Shown in pieces: positions 33,103 through 41,768 of a stretch of DNA of 64,000 nt. Within the stretch, counting starts at the first letter, position 1. Every line of letters begins with the position of its first letter. Made by a program: the position numbers and the translations under genes. Source of the DNA: JAIUNP01 sp020161975 (GTDB lineage: Bacteria > Pseudomonadota > Alphaproteobacteria > Rhizobiales > Beijerinckiaceae); the NCBI GenBank assembly GCA_036745275.1, contig DAIOGK010000001.1:124001-188000 (forward strand). Reading direction: 5' to 3'. The notes under the pieces are model-generated. The model was not told the DNA's origin, made no database searches, and worked only from the letters and a program-made list of their open reading frames with translations.

Positions 33103-34053
33103 ATGATTCGCATTTTACGCCTCCGGCGTGCCTGCGCCGTCGCCGCCATGACTCTGGCGCTGCTGACGCCCGCGCTTCGCGCGCAGGAGACCCAGACCGA
33201 GGAAATGGAAAAGCGCGCCAAGCTGCTCCAGACCCTGCCACAGGATGCCGCCAAGCGGCATTTCGGTGCAGCGCGGGCAGGGACGGGCGGTGAGGCCCGG
33301 ACCATTGGTTCCTATGCCAAGGGCTGCATCGCCGGGGCCAGAGCTCTTTCAACCGATGGACCGACCTGGCAGGTCATGCGCATATCGCGCAACCGCAACT
33401 GGGGCCATCCCGACCTGATCGCGCTGATCGAACGCATCGCGAAAACGGCACCGCGCGAGGCCGGCTGGCGGGGCCTTCTGGTCGGTGACATTTCCCAACC
33501 GCGCGGAGGCCCGATGCTGACCGGCCATGCGTCGCATCAGGTGGGGCTTGATGCCGACATCTGGCTGACCCCCATGGGCAGCCGGAAACTTTCGGTCGAT
33601 GAACGCGAGACGATTTCGGCGACAAATGTCGTCGCGTCCGACTGGATGGATGTTGACCCGAACCGCTGGACCGACGCGCATCACGCCATCATCCGCCTTG
33701 CCGCCGAACAGGAGGGTGTCACCCGGATTTTCGTCAATCCGGCGATCAAGAAAGCGCTCTGTCGCGAGGCGACGGGCGATCGGGCCTGGCTGAGCCGCGT
33801 CCGGCCAATCTGGGGCCACAACTACCATTTCCACATCCGGATGGGTTGCCCGGACGGGGATTCGGCCTGTCTTGACCAAACACCGCCGCCGCCGGGAGAT
33901 GGCTGCGGTGAGGAGCTGACCGATTGGCTGAACCTCCAGCATAAGGCATATTTCGGGCCGAAACCCCCGTCATCCGGCAAGCCAAAGCCCGTAAAACACA
34001 TGCCGCTATCGGCAATGCCAGAGGCCTGCCAGAAGATCGTTCTGAGCCGATGA
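33103..34053 (+). CDS. mepA: Penicillin-insensitive murein DD-endopeptidase MepA
   Basis: MepA cleaves cross-linked peptidoglycan stems in the periplasm. The 316-residue protein has a signal peptide (about residues 1-27, CAVAAMTLALLTPALRA) and peptidase M74 zinc motifs: GHASHQVGLDADIW (141-154) and the YHFHIR pair (His242, His244). The late cysteine-rich part (CPDGDSACLD, GDGCGEE) is family-typical. I chose the ATG at 33103 because it opens on the signal peptide. Its stop overlaps the rhomboid gene start in an ATGA junction. Confidence 0.92.
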   Translation: MIRILRLRRACAVAAMTLALLTPALRAQETQTEEMEKRAKLLQTLPQDAAKRHFGAARAGTGGEARTIGSYAKGCIAGARALSTDGPTWQVMRISRNRNWGHPDLIALIERIAKTAPREAGWRGLLVGDISQPRGGPMLTGHASHQVGLDADIWLTPMGSRKLSVDERETISATNVVASDWMDVDPNRWTDAHHAIIRLAAEQEGVTRIFVNPAIKKALCREATGDRAWLSRVRPIWGHNYHFHIRMGCPDGDSACLDQTPPPPGDGCGEELTDWLNLQHKAYFGPKPPSSGKPKPVKHMPLSAMPEACQKIVLSR

Positions 34054-35192
34054 ACCCATCATATCCCGAGGCGGCCCCGGCGTCGGCCCTCTGGCCGCGC
34101 CCCGTGGCAAGCTTTGCGCTTCTCGGCCTGATCTGGCTGGTCTTTGCCGGCGAAGTCCTGTTTCCAGCCGGCGCCCCGTCGCCCGCCCTGGATCCCTCGA
34201 TCCGCACATTGATCGGCTGGGGCGCGATGTCGAAGGGGCTGGTGGTCGACAATGGAGAGCCATACCGCCTTCTCACGGCCGCCCTTCTGCACGGCGGCCC
34301 GCTGCACATCATCATGAACAGCATCGGCCTTTTTGCTGCCGGCCGCATGGTCGAGCCGTTGATCGGTCGGGCCTGGTATCTTGCGCTGTTTGTCATAGGC
34401 GCGCTCGGGGGCGGGCTGGCATCCATTTCATTCAACCCGCCGATGCTGATTGCCGTTGGGGCTTCCGGCGCGATCATGGGGTTATTCGGTTTCTCATTGG
34501 TGATTTCGCGACGGTTCCCGCCCGGAGAGGTGCGGAAGGCCTTCCTGTCCGGCAGCATGGGTGCGCTGGTGCCCACGCTGCTGCCTGCGCTCCTGCCGCT
34601 CGCATCCGGTGGATCAGGCATGTCCATCGACCATGCTGCGCATATCGGCGGGGCGGTTGCAGGGGCGGTTCTGGCTGGCCTGTTCCTGTTGATCTGGCGC
34701 CGCGATGTCCGTTGGCCACCAGCCCGCGCGTTTGCCTCGATCATTGCCCTCATTGCGCTTTTGACGGTGGCTTACGGCGCGGCGCGACTAAAGACGAGCT
34801 TTGGCGAACAGGCTTTCGTCGCGCAATTGATGAGCGAGGATGCGCTCCGGCGGCTCGAAACGTCGCCTTCTGCCCGGGCAATCGACGCGGCATTGGCAGC
34901 GCATCCCGGCGATCCGCGCCTGTTTCTGTTGCGCGCGCGTCTTTTGATCCGCGAGAAGAACCTCGCGGACGCAGAAACGGCGGCCCGGACGGCAGTGCAG
35001 CAGGTCGAACGTTATCCCAAGGCTTTCGTTCCGCAGTTCCGCACCCAGCTTCGCTTCCTGCTCGTCGGCATTCTGGTTGACCAGCGCAAGCTGGATGCCG
35101 CGCGGCAGGAGGCGCAACCCCTCTGTTCGGTGCGTGAGCCGGCGGAGATGATGAAGCGTTTGCAGGCTGCGGCAAACATCTGTCCGCGGTAG
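34050..35192 (+). CDS. Rhomboid family intramembrane serine protease
   Basis: The 380-residue protein cleaves membrane proteins within the bilayer. Rhomboid motifs are intact: HGGPLHIIMNS (81-91), catalytic Ser139 in GASGAIMG, and catalytic His198 in DHAAHIGG, spread over about six membrane spans (to about residue 217). A seventh hydrophobic stretch (FASIIALIALLTVAYGAA) precedes a soluble C-terminal tail of about 130 residues. That tail looks like a short tetratricopeptide-type helical repeat (AIDAALAAHPGDPRLFLLRARLLI). The substrate is unknown. It overlaps mepA by four bases, suggesting a joint envelope function. Confidence 0.88.
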   Translation: MNPSYPEAAPASALWPRPVASFALLGLIWLVFAGEVLFPAGAPSPALDPSIRTLIGWGAMSKGLVVDNGEPYRLLTAALLHGGPLHIIMNSIGLFAAGRMVEPLIGRAWYLALFVIGALGGGLASISFNPPMLIAVGASGAIMGLFGFSLVISRRFPPGEVRKAFLSGSMGALVPTLLPALLPLASGGSGMSIDHAAHIGGAVAGAVLAGLFLLIWRRDVRWPPARAFASIIALIALLTVAYGAARLKTSFGEQAFVAQLMSEDALRRLETSPSARAIDAALAAHPGDPRLFLLRARLLIREKNLADAETAARTAVQQVERYPKAFVPQFRTQLRFLLVGILVDQRKLDAARQEAQPLCSVREPAEMMKRLQAAANICPR

Positions 35193-35211
35193 GGCGGTGA
35201 CGGCTCCCGGC

Positions 35212-35865
35212 CTAACGATTCGAACCCGGTCCAATCGGACAAGCGACGCCGGTGCCGCCGAGCCCGCAATAGCCATTCGGGTTCTTGGCCAGGTACTGCT
35301 GGTGATAGTCTTCCGCGAAATAGAAGGGCGGAGCTGGCTGAATCTCTGTCGTTACGGAGCCGTATCCCGCACGCTGCAACAGCTCCGAATACTGCGCGCG
35401 GGCTGATTCAGCGGCCCCCCTCTGCGCGTCATCGTAGACATAAATCCCCGAACGATACTGTGTGCCAACATCATTGCCCTGCCGCATTCCCTGCGTCGGA
35501 TCATGGTTCTCGAAGAAGGTTTTGAGAAGGTCGGCGTAGGATATCTTTTCAGGATCATAGACGACCAGCACGACTTCGTTATGGCCCGTCCGCCCGCTGC
35601 ACACCTCTTCGTAGGTCGGATTGGGCGTAAAGCCCGCCGCATAGCCGACCGCCGTGACGTGGATCCCTTCATCCAGCTGCCAGAATTTACGCTCCGCCCC
35701 CCAGAAACACCCCAGACCGAACAGCGCCTTGGCCATTCTGTCCGGATAAGGTCCTTTGAGCGGTCTGCCATTGACGAAGCTGTGCTCCGCAGTGGGGATT
35801 TCGGATGATCGCCCGGCCAGTGCCCGGTCCGGAGTGGGTAATTCGGCGGACTTGCGAAAGAACAT
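35212..35865 (-). CDS. msrA: Peptide-methionine (S)-S-oxide reductase
   Basis: MsrA repairs oxidised methionine in proteins. The 217-residue protein has the catalytic Cys53 in GCFWGAE, the conserved GYAAGFTPNPTYEEVCSGRTGH segment-type region after it, and resolving cysteines near the C terminus (GYCGLGGTGVACP). A strong GGAGGTAAC ribosome site precedes the ATG. The N-terminal 40 residues form the usual extension of longer MsrA forms. It converges with the rhomboid gene, with 19 bases between. Confidence 0.97.
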   Translation of the reverse strand: MFFRKSAELPTPDRALAGRSSEIPTAEHSFVNGRPLKGPYPDRMAKALFGLGCFWGAERKFWQLDEGIHVTAVGYAAGFTPNPTYEEVCSGRTGHNEVVLVVYDPEKISYADLLKTFFENHDPTQGMRQGNDVGTQYRSGIYVYDDAQRGAAESARAQYSELLQRAGYGSVTTEIQPAPPFYFAEDYHQQYLAKNPNGYCGLGGTGVACPIGPGSNR

Positions 35866-35913
35866 GGTGTTACCTCCGGCCTGAATGTGGAAATGCCTAC
35901 CGCGTTTTTCCAG

Positions 35914-36243
35914 TCAATCTCCGTCGCGAAAGCGAAAAACCGCATCCGGATCGCGCCTCCGTCCCAGCATCAGGGCTACGAGCCCGATAACGGTAGCCAC
36001 CACGACGACCGGCATCGCCAGGATGAAGACAGCAAAGGCGGACCAGACCAGCGGATGCAGATTGCGCGCGATGGCCGCCTCCCAGCGCTCCAGCGCGCCT
36101 GGCCCCGCAGTGCGCAGCAGCAGTTCGCCGGTCGAGGTGAAATCGAGGGTTCTGGCGCTGATAATGGTGGTTGCATCAACCACCAGCAGGATGAAGGCGA
36201 GCAGCAAGGCCAGAAAACCCAGCACTCGCAGAAGCGCCCTCAT
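35914..36243 (-). CDS. Small two-span membrane protein of unknown function
   Basis: The 109-residue protein has two clear membrane helices (LGFLALLLAFILLVVDATTII near the N terminus and AVFILAMPVVVVATVIGLVALML near the C terminus). They flank a loop of about 45 residues containing FTSTGELLLRTAGPGALERWEAAI. The C-terminal tail is charged (GRRRDPDAVFRFRDGD). Proteins of this shape are common in Rhizobiales, but I know no function. A GGAG ribosome site supports the start. Confidence 0.75.
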   Translation of the reverse strand: MRALLRVLGFLALLLAFILLVVDATTIISARTLDFTSTGELLLRTAGPGALERWEAAIARNLHPLVWSAFAVFILAMPVVVVATVIGLVALMLGRRRDPDAVFRFRDGD

Positions 36244-36338
36244 GGCAGCACACTCCGTTCAGAAACCAGGGCGCCAAACATACCGCCCGCATACCCAGTC
36301 CGGCAAGCCAGCGAAATGTCCGGCTCTTGTCGTCCTGT

Positions 36339-37337
36339 CTAGTAGAGCCCGTTTTCCTCGGCGAGCGCCTTCAATTCGACCTGCGGACGGGCGCCGAGCG
36401 TCTGAATGACATGACTTGCCGCCAAGGCCCCGAGACGGAGCGCAGCTTCCGGCGAGCGGCCGGTGGTGTGGCCGAAGAGATAGCCCGCCGCAAAATGGTC
36501 GCCGGCGCCGGTGGTATCGACCAGCCGTTCGATCGGAAAGGCCGGCACGGACACGGTCTCGGAGCCAGCAACGGCAATGGCGCCGGCTTCCGAGCGGGTG
36601 ACGACGGCGCGCCTGGCCTCGGACCTAACGGCAGCAAGAGCGGTCTCGAAATCCGCTGTCTCATACAGCGATTTGAGCTCATGTTCGTTTGCAAAGAGAA
36701 GGTCGACCATACCGGTGCAAACAAGATCGCGGAACTCGGCGCGATAGCGGTCGACGCAGAAGGAATCCGACAGGGTGAGGGAAACCTCGCGCCCGGCCGC
36801 ATGGGCAATCTCCGCCGCCTTGCGGAAAGCAACCTTCGCAGCCGGCGGATCCCAGAGATAGCCTTCGAGATAGGTAATCTTCGCGCCCGAAACGGTCGCG
36901 GGGTCGATGTCGGCTTCGGTCAGGTTCTGGCAGGCGCCGAGATAGGTGTTCATCGTCCGCTCGCCATCAGGCGTAACCAGCACGAAACAGCGTGCAGTGG
37001 CCGGGCCATCGACAGCGCGCGGCGTATCAAAGCTGATACCGCTGGCCCGGATGTCGTGGGCGAAAATGTCGCCGACCGAATCGTTCCTGATCTTGCCGAT
37101 ATAGGCACCGCGCCCGCCGAGCGAGGCAACGCCAACCGCGGTATTCGCCGCCGAACCGCCGGAAACGATCGTGGCCGGCCCCATGGCCGCATAAAGCGTT
37201 TCGGCGAGATCGGCGCCGATGAGGGTCATCGAGCCTTTCACAACCCCGAACTTCGCGAGGAACGCCTCATCGGCGTGGGCGATGACATCGACGATGGCAT
37301 TGCCGATGGTCAGAACATCGTGACGGGCGGAAGACAT
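36339..37337 (-). CDS. PfkB-family carbohydrate kinase, adenosine kinase-like
   Basis: The 332-residue protein belongs to the ribokinase/PfkB family. It shows VSGGSAANTAVGVASLGG near residues 60-78 and the phosphate-transfer motif DTTGAGD (274-280, catalytic base Asp280). The opening LTIGNAIVDVIAHADEAFL is the one seen in alphaproteobacterial adenosine kinase-like proteins, so adenosine is the likely substrate, but other nucleosides or sugars are possible. I chose the ATG at 37337 because AGGTG precedes it; a GTG at 37346 lacks a ribosome site. Confidence 0.85.
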   Translation of the reverse strand: MSSARHDVLTIGNAIVDVIAHADEAFLAKFGVVKGSMTLIGADLAETLYAAMGPATIVSGGSAANTAVGVASLGGRGAYIGKIRNDSVGDIFAHDIRASGISFDTPRAVDGPATARCFVLVTPDGERTMNTYLGACQNLTEADIDPATVSGAKITYLEGYLWDPPAAKVAFRKAAEIAHAAGREVSLTLSDSFCVDRYRAEFRDLVCTGMVDLLFANEHELKSLYETADFETALAAVRSEARRAVVTRSEAGAIAVAGSETVSVPAFPIERLVDTTGAGDHFAAGYLFGHTTGRSPEAALRLGALAASHVIQTLGARPQVELKALAEENGLY

Positions 37338-37404
37338 GAGCAGCACCTGGAAAATGGGTCAGGGATCGTGTTGCTGCGCTCCCTGAACGAGCGGGCGGGG
37401 AAGG

Positions 37405-37962
37405 TCAAGTGCGGTGGGGTTTTCGCAGGCGCACATAAAGCGCACCGGACCCACCATGGCCACGGGCCGCATCCTCGAAACCGACGATCATGCGACGCAG
37501 CACGGGGTCGGCCAGCCAATGGGGCACCAACCGCTTGAGAACACCACGGCCCTCGCGATCCGAAGGTTCGGCGCTGCTGCCCTTGCCGGTCACGACCAGC
37601 ACCAGCAACCGGCCCTCGCGATGGGCGCGCCCGAGAAAGGCGATCAGCGCGCCGTGGGCCTCACTCTGGCGCATACCATGCAGGTCGATCACGCCATCCA
37701 CTGCGTACTGTCCGCGCGACAGCCGCTGGCGGAGACGCCGTTCCAGCGGCTGAAGCGGCGGTGCGGCGCGTGGGGAACGGCTGGCGGGAAGCGGCGCTGG
37801 CGCGGTGATCTCAGACGTTCGGAGTGGCGCGGGTTCAGCCACGATGTCTGCGGCCAACACCGGGCGCCCGGGCATCGGCACCACGGAACGCGTCACATGG
37901 GCCCAAAGCTCGATATCCTCGCGGGTGAGGCCGATCTTTTGGCGAGATGACGGCTTTTTCAC
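37405..37962 (-). CDS. Smr/MutS2-C family protein
   Basis: The 185-residue protein has a C-terminal Smr domain (about 85-185) with IDLHGM (92-97), VVTGKG (about 123-128) and a late YVRLRK segment. Stand-alone Smr domains can be nicking nucleases acting on DNA or RNA; the specific role here is unknown. The N-terminal half is proline- and alanine-rich. Its GTG start overlaps the mltA stop (GTGA), so the two genes are coupled. The Tim44-mltA-smr order is widely seen in Alphaproteobacteria. Confidence 0.88.
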   Translation of the reverse strand: MKKPSSRQKIGLTREDIELWAHVTRSVVPMPGRPVLAADIVAEPAPLRTSEITAPAPLPASRSPRAAPPLQPLERRLRQRLSRGQYAVDGVIDLHGMRQSEAHGALIAFLGRAHREGRLLVLVVTGKGSSAEPSDREGRGVLKRLVPHWLADPVLRRMIVGFEDAARGHGGSGALYVRLRKPHRT

Positions 37963-39158
37963 CGGTTTTTCCCGCGTGGCCAGAGCACCGTGAAGTCGAG
38001 CGCGTGCCGCGTCACACCCGCGCGTTGGCCAGCCACTTCGCCGCTACCCCAGAAATAATCGGCCCGGGCCGGCCCGACGATCGCCGATCCGGTGTCCTGG
38101 GCAATCATGGTCCGCCGCAATGCGCCCTCGTCCGTTGGCAATGTCGCAATGTCGCTGGCGATGAAGACCGGCAATCCGTAGGGCCAGATCCCACGGTCCA
38201 CCGCGAGGCTGCGGCCAGGGGTCAGCGGAACGCCGGCGCCGCCGGTCGGACCGAGGGCAGGGTCGATCCGATCCTCCCGCCGGAAGAAAACGTAGGATCG
38301 GTTTGCAGTCATGACGCGGCGGGCATCCGCCGGATTGGCACGGAGCCAGCCCATCAGCCGCTCAAGCGACATGTCCTCGCGTGGGATGCGCCCCTCCTCG
38401 ATCAGGATGCGACCAATCGAGGAATAGGGGTGGCCGTTACGCCCGGCATAGGCGAGGCGCACTTCGCCGCCATCCGCCAGGCGCACCCGCGCCGAGCCCT
38501 GTACCTGGACAATAAAAACCTCCGCCTCGTCCCTCAGATAGAGCTGTTCCAGTCCGCGTCCGGCCAGCGCACCGGCCAGAATTGCGGCCCGATCCGGGTA
38601 AGGCTCAAGGCCGGTTGCAGTGCGCCGCGCCGCGGCAAGGGCGGGGTCGAGCGCACCTCGCGCATCGCCCGGTTGCAGGGTCACAAGATCATCGGGCCGC
38701 CCGAGCACCGGCGCGGAAAAGCGCGCTGACGGTTGCAAGGCTCCCGCGATGACCGGCTCGAAATAGCCGGTGAGAAAGCCCGAGCCGGTGTCAGGTTCGA
38801 CCCGGAACGGGGCAAAGTGGCTTTCAAAGAAGGTGCGGGCCGCCCCCGCAGCGATGGGCGTCGGCAGCGCCAGCGCCTTGAGGCAGATGGCTTTCAGCGC
38901 CGGCAGGGCTGCGACGGCTGGCCGCAGGGCCGGTGCATCCGCTGCCATGGCCCGGCAACTGATCAGAAATGCGGAAAAAGCCGCCGCATGATCATCCGCA
39001 GCCCAGCCCGGCAAGGCCTCGAAGGTCAGGGGCACGGCCCGGGCACCCGGAGGGCTCGGCCCTGCGAGCACCGTTGCGGCCAATCCTTGCGCCATCACAC
39101 ATCCCCATGCAAACCGGGCAATCTGCCGGCACAAAGACCGGCCAGCCGCCCGCTTCAC
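37959..39158 (-). CDS. mltA: Membrane-bound lytic murein transglycosylase A
   Basis: MltA cleaves glycan strands of peptidoglycan. The 399-residue protein has an export signal (FAWGCVMAQGLAATVLAG), the MltA domain (about 100-260) with GFLTGYFEPVIAG, and a C-terminal 3D domain with MIAQDTGSAIVGPARADYFWG, where the catalytic aspartate lies. No lipobox cysteine is obvious, so membrane attachment by lipid is not supported. The start is GTG, overlapping the Tim44-like gene stop by four bases. Confidence 0.93.
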   Translation of the reverse strand: MKRAAGRSLCRQIARFAWGCVMAQGLAATVLAGPSPPGARAVPLTFEALPGWAADDHAAAFSAFLISCRAMAADAPALRPAVAALPALKAICLKALALPTPIAAGAARTFFESHFAPFRVEPDTGSGFLTGYFEPVIAGALQPSARFSAPVLGRPDDLVTLQPGDARGALDPALAAARRTATGLEPYPDRAAILAGALAGRGLEQLYLRDEAEVFIVQVQGSARVRLADGGEVRLAYAGRNGHPYSSIGRILIEEGRIPREDMSLERLMGWLRANPADARRVMTANRSYVFFRREDRIDPALGPTGGAGVPLTPGRSLAVDRGIWPYGLPVFIASDIATLPTDEGALRRTMIAQDTGSAIVGPARADYFWGSGEVAGQRAGVTRHALDFTVLWPRGKNR

Positions 39159-39868
39159 GCATCCGACCGGGTTGCGACGAGCTTCCAGTTCGGGTCACGA
39201 GAGCCTGTTTCGCGCGCAAAGGTCCAGACATCCGAGAGATCGGAAATCTTGTCGGGGCTCCCAGCGATCACGGTTCCCGAGACATCTCTCGTGGCGGTGA
39301 TCAGCTTGGAGACGAAGCGGACGGTGACGGCGGCGGTCTTGCCGCGCAGCGATGCTTCTGAAATGTCCGACTTGTCGATGGAAACGAAGGTGGTCTCAAC
39401 CTTCTCGCCGCGCGATTCGCGATCGGTAATCGCGGCGACGAAATCGTCGTAGACATCCTTGGCAAGAAGGTCCTTCAGCGAGCGACGGTCGCCGCGCGCG
39501 AATGCGAGCACGATCATCTCGTATGCGGCGCGCGCGCCCATCAGGAACCCCTTGGGCTCGAAGGAAGGATCAGCCGCCATGATCTCGGTGAGCGAGGCAG
39601 CGAGCGGAGTTCCCGGCTCGGCGATGCCCTTGAGCTGAGTGGCAGGATCCACCGGCGGTGCTGCTCCGACGGGAGCCGGGCGGGCAGTAGGCAAGGCCAC
39701 CACATTGCTGTCGCCCTCTGCGGCCTTCGGCGGCTCTGGCCGTTCAAACGGGTTGAACGGTGGCCGTTCGGAGCCGGTCCGCTGGCCCAGCACGGCCTTC
39801 AGACGGAAGATCACGAAAATCGCGAGCGCGATAAAGACGATCGTATAAGTGTCGAGGAAGTCGTTCAT
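39155..39868 (-). CDS. Tim44-like (TimA) domain protein
   Basis: The 237-residue protein has an N-terminal membrane anchor (YTIVFIALAIFVIFRL), a low-complexity proline/alanine linker (about 30-80) and a C-terminal Tim44 domain (about 90-235) with FLMGARAAYEMIVLAFARGDRRSLKDLL. The domain relates to mitochondrial Tim44; bacterial members lie in the inner membrane and their role is not settled. It is first in a Tim44-mltA-smr operon and divergent from fxsA/secB, which keeps the protein-export theme. Confidence 0.9.
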   Translation of the reverse strand: MNDFLDTYTIVFIALAIFVIFRLKAVLGQRTGSERPPFNPFERPEPPKAAEGDSNVVALPTARPAPVGAAPPVDPATQLKGIAEPGTPLAASLTEIMAADPSFEPKGFLMGARAAYEMIVLAFARGDRRSLKDLLAKDVYDDFVAAITDRESRGEKVETTFVSIDKSDISEASLRGKTAAVTVRFVSKLITATRDVSGTVIAGSPDKISDLSDVWTFARETGSRDPNWKLVATRSDA

Positions 39869-39987
39869 CCAGCTGGTTCCCTCAAAGGCCGTTCATCTCA
39901 TCAGACGAGAAGAGACCCGCCCCTCGCATCAATCGGTTCTTCTTCATATATAAGGGTTGCGAGCCCCGCGACAACGGACCAGACGCC

Positions 39988-40461
39988 ATGATGATCACGC
40001 CGCGCCTTTTTAGACGTGCCGCCTATGGGGGGCTGCTCTATATCGCCGTGGAGTGTTTCCTGTTCTGGCTGATTGCGCGAGAGGTCGGAATCCTGCCGAT
40101 GATGGCCTTCGTAACCCTGAAAGGTCTTGTCGGCTTTGCCCTCTTTGCCGGCCAATTGCGAGCCGTTTTCACCGGAGTTGCGCTCAATCCGGTCCGGCGC
40201 GGTCTCAGCGGGCTCGGATCAGCCGGATTTGGCGCGCTTGGCGCCTTCCTGATCCTGCTGCCGGGCGTTCTCACCACGCTGGCGGGCCTCGCATTGTTTG
40301 CGCCCTCCGTACGCAGCCTCCTGCTGCGCTGGGTCCGGCGCGAAAAGCACCGCAGCGCCCGCGACGAGGTGATCACGCTCGATGCCGATGAATGGCGCGA
40401 GCTTGGCACACGCAAGAAGCCTCGCAAGCGTCAAACACATCCACGCGAGTTATCGCCTTGA
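39988..40461 (+). CDS. fxsA: FxsA family membrane protein
   Basis: The 157-residue protein contains FxsA-type membrane helices (YIAVECFLFWLIAREVG; FGALGAFLILLPGVLTTLAGLALF) and a charged C-terminal tail. FxsA is an inner-membrane protein; in E. coli its overproduction relieves F-plasmid exclusion of phage T7, but its normal role is unknown. It lies 57 bases before secB on the same strand and is divergent from the Tim44-like gene. Confidence 0.85.
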   Translation: MMITPRLFRRAAYGGLLYIAVECFLFWLIAREVGILPMMAFVTLKGLVGFALFAGQLRAVFTGVALNPVRRGLSGLGSAGFGALGAFLILLPGVLTTLAGLALFAPSVRSLLLRWVRREKHRSARDEVITLDADEWRELGTRKKPRKRQTHPRELSP

Positions 40462-40518
40462 GGCGATGGCCGGTTCCGTGTAAGCCCTTCCCCATCTGTC
40501 TACTGAGGATTTGCCATC

Positions 40519-40980
40519 ATGAGCGAGACTGCCGATACCGCGCCGCAGCTGAATGCCCTTGCGCAGTACACCAAGGATCTGTCCTTCGAGAACCCCAACG
40601 CTCCGCGCTCGCTGACGAACCAGAATGGCGAAGCCCCCGCGATCAACATCCAGGTCAACGTCAATGCCCAGCCGATCCAGGGCGACGACTTCGAGGTTGA
40701 ACTGAAGCTCGAAGGTACCGCCGGCACCAAGCCGAACCTGCTGTTCAGCTTCGAGCTCAACTATGCCGGCGTCTTCCGCCTGCGCAACATCCCGCAGGAA
40801 CATATCGGTGGCGTGCTGATGGTGGAGTGCCCGCGCATCCTGTTCCCGTTTGCCCGCCAGATCGTGGCGAGCGCCGTGCGCGATGGCGGTTTCCCGCCGC
40901 TCTACATGGATCCGATCGACTTCATGGCTCTCTACAGCCAGCGCGTCGCGGAAATGCAGCAGCAGGGCAAGCCCTCCTGA
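40519..40980 (+). CDS. secB: Protein-export chaperone SecB
   Basis: SecB is a homotetrameric chaperone that keeps preproteins unfolded and delivers them to SecA. The 153-residue length is normal. Family segments are YTKDLSFENPNAPRSL near the N terminus, the beta-strand FEVELKLEGTAG, and VECPRILFPFARQIVA followed by GGFPPLYMDPIDFMALY. Its TGA stop abuts the dnaQ stop with no spacer (TGATCA). Confidence 0.98.
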   Translation: MSETADTAPQLNALAQYTKDLSFENPNAPRSLTNQNGEAPAINIQVNVNAQPIQGDDFEVELKLEGTAGTKPNLLFSFELNYAGVFRLRNIPQEHIGGVLMVECPRILFPFARQIVASAVRDGGFPPLYMDPIDFMALYSQRVAEMQQQGKPS

Positions 40981-41682
40981 TCAGGGCTCCGTCAGGCCAA
41001 GGTATTTGCGCCAGAGCGCTTTTTCGCCCATGCCCTCGATGAAGCGGGCATGGGCTGACTTTTCCTCTGCCGTCAACAGGGGTTCAAGCGGTTCCCGCTG
41101 CCGCCGGGCTGCGGATGTAACCGCACCGCCGCTCCGCGCCGTCGGCGCGCTGGCAAGACCCAGCGTCTGCTGGCGCCCGCCAGTGAGTTCGCCGTAAACT
41201 TCCGCCAGAATTTCCGAATCGAGCAAAGCGCCGTGCTTCGTCCGGCGGGAATTGTCGATGCCATAGCGGGCGCAGAGCGCGTCGAGCGAATTGGGCTGTC
41301 CCGGGTGTTTCCGGCGCGCCAGCATTAACGTATCAACAACACGATCGCTTGTAATGATCGGCTTCCCGAGCTTGTTCAACTCGTAATTCAGGAACATGAT
41401 ATCGAAAGATGCATTGTGGATGACCAGTTTTGCATCGCCAATGAAATCGACGAATGAATCTGCTATGCTTGCAAAGATTGGCTTGTCTTTGAGAAATCCG
41501 TCTGAAAGTCCATGAATTGCGAAAGCATCTGGCGGCATGGACCGTTCCGGATTGATGTATTCATGAAAGGTCTTGCCCGTGAGGAAGCGGTTGACCATTT
41601 CGACGCAGCCGATTTCCACCACGCGATGTCCGGTCTTGGGGTCAAGGCCGGTCGTCTCGGTGTCGAGCACAATTTCACGCAT
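40981..41682 (-). CDS. dnaQ: DNA polymerase III, epsilon subunit (proofreading exonuclease)
   Basis: DnaQ is the 3'-5' exonuclease of the replicative polymerase. From the ATG at 41682 the protein has 233 residues. The ExoI motif is Asp7-x-Glu9 (LDTETTG), ExoII is HNASFD, and ExoIII is the HGALLDSE region. A GTG at 41694 with a purine-rich upstream stretch is another possible start. The C-terminal tail (about 180-233) should bind the alpha subunit. It follows coaE on the same strand and converges directly with secB. Confidence 0.95.
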   Translation of the reverse strand: MREIVLDTETTGLDPKTGHRVVEIGCVEMVNRFLTGKTFHEYINPERSMPPDAFAIHGLSDGFLKDKPIFASIADSFVDFIGDAKLVIHNASFDIMFLNYELNKLGKPIITSDRVVDTLMLARRKHPGQPNSLDALCARYGIDNSRRTKHGALLDSEILAEVYGELTGGRQQTLGLASAPTARSGGAVTSAARRQREPLEPLLTAEEKSAHARFIEGMGEKALWRKYLGLTEP

Positions 41683-41768
41683 GGACCCAGTCACTTTCTC
41701 TGATTGCGTTTATTCGTCTGTCTGCGCTGTCCGGATCCAAACCGTTCCGCACGTTGCCGGGAAACGCC

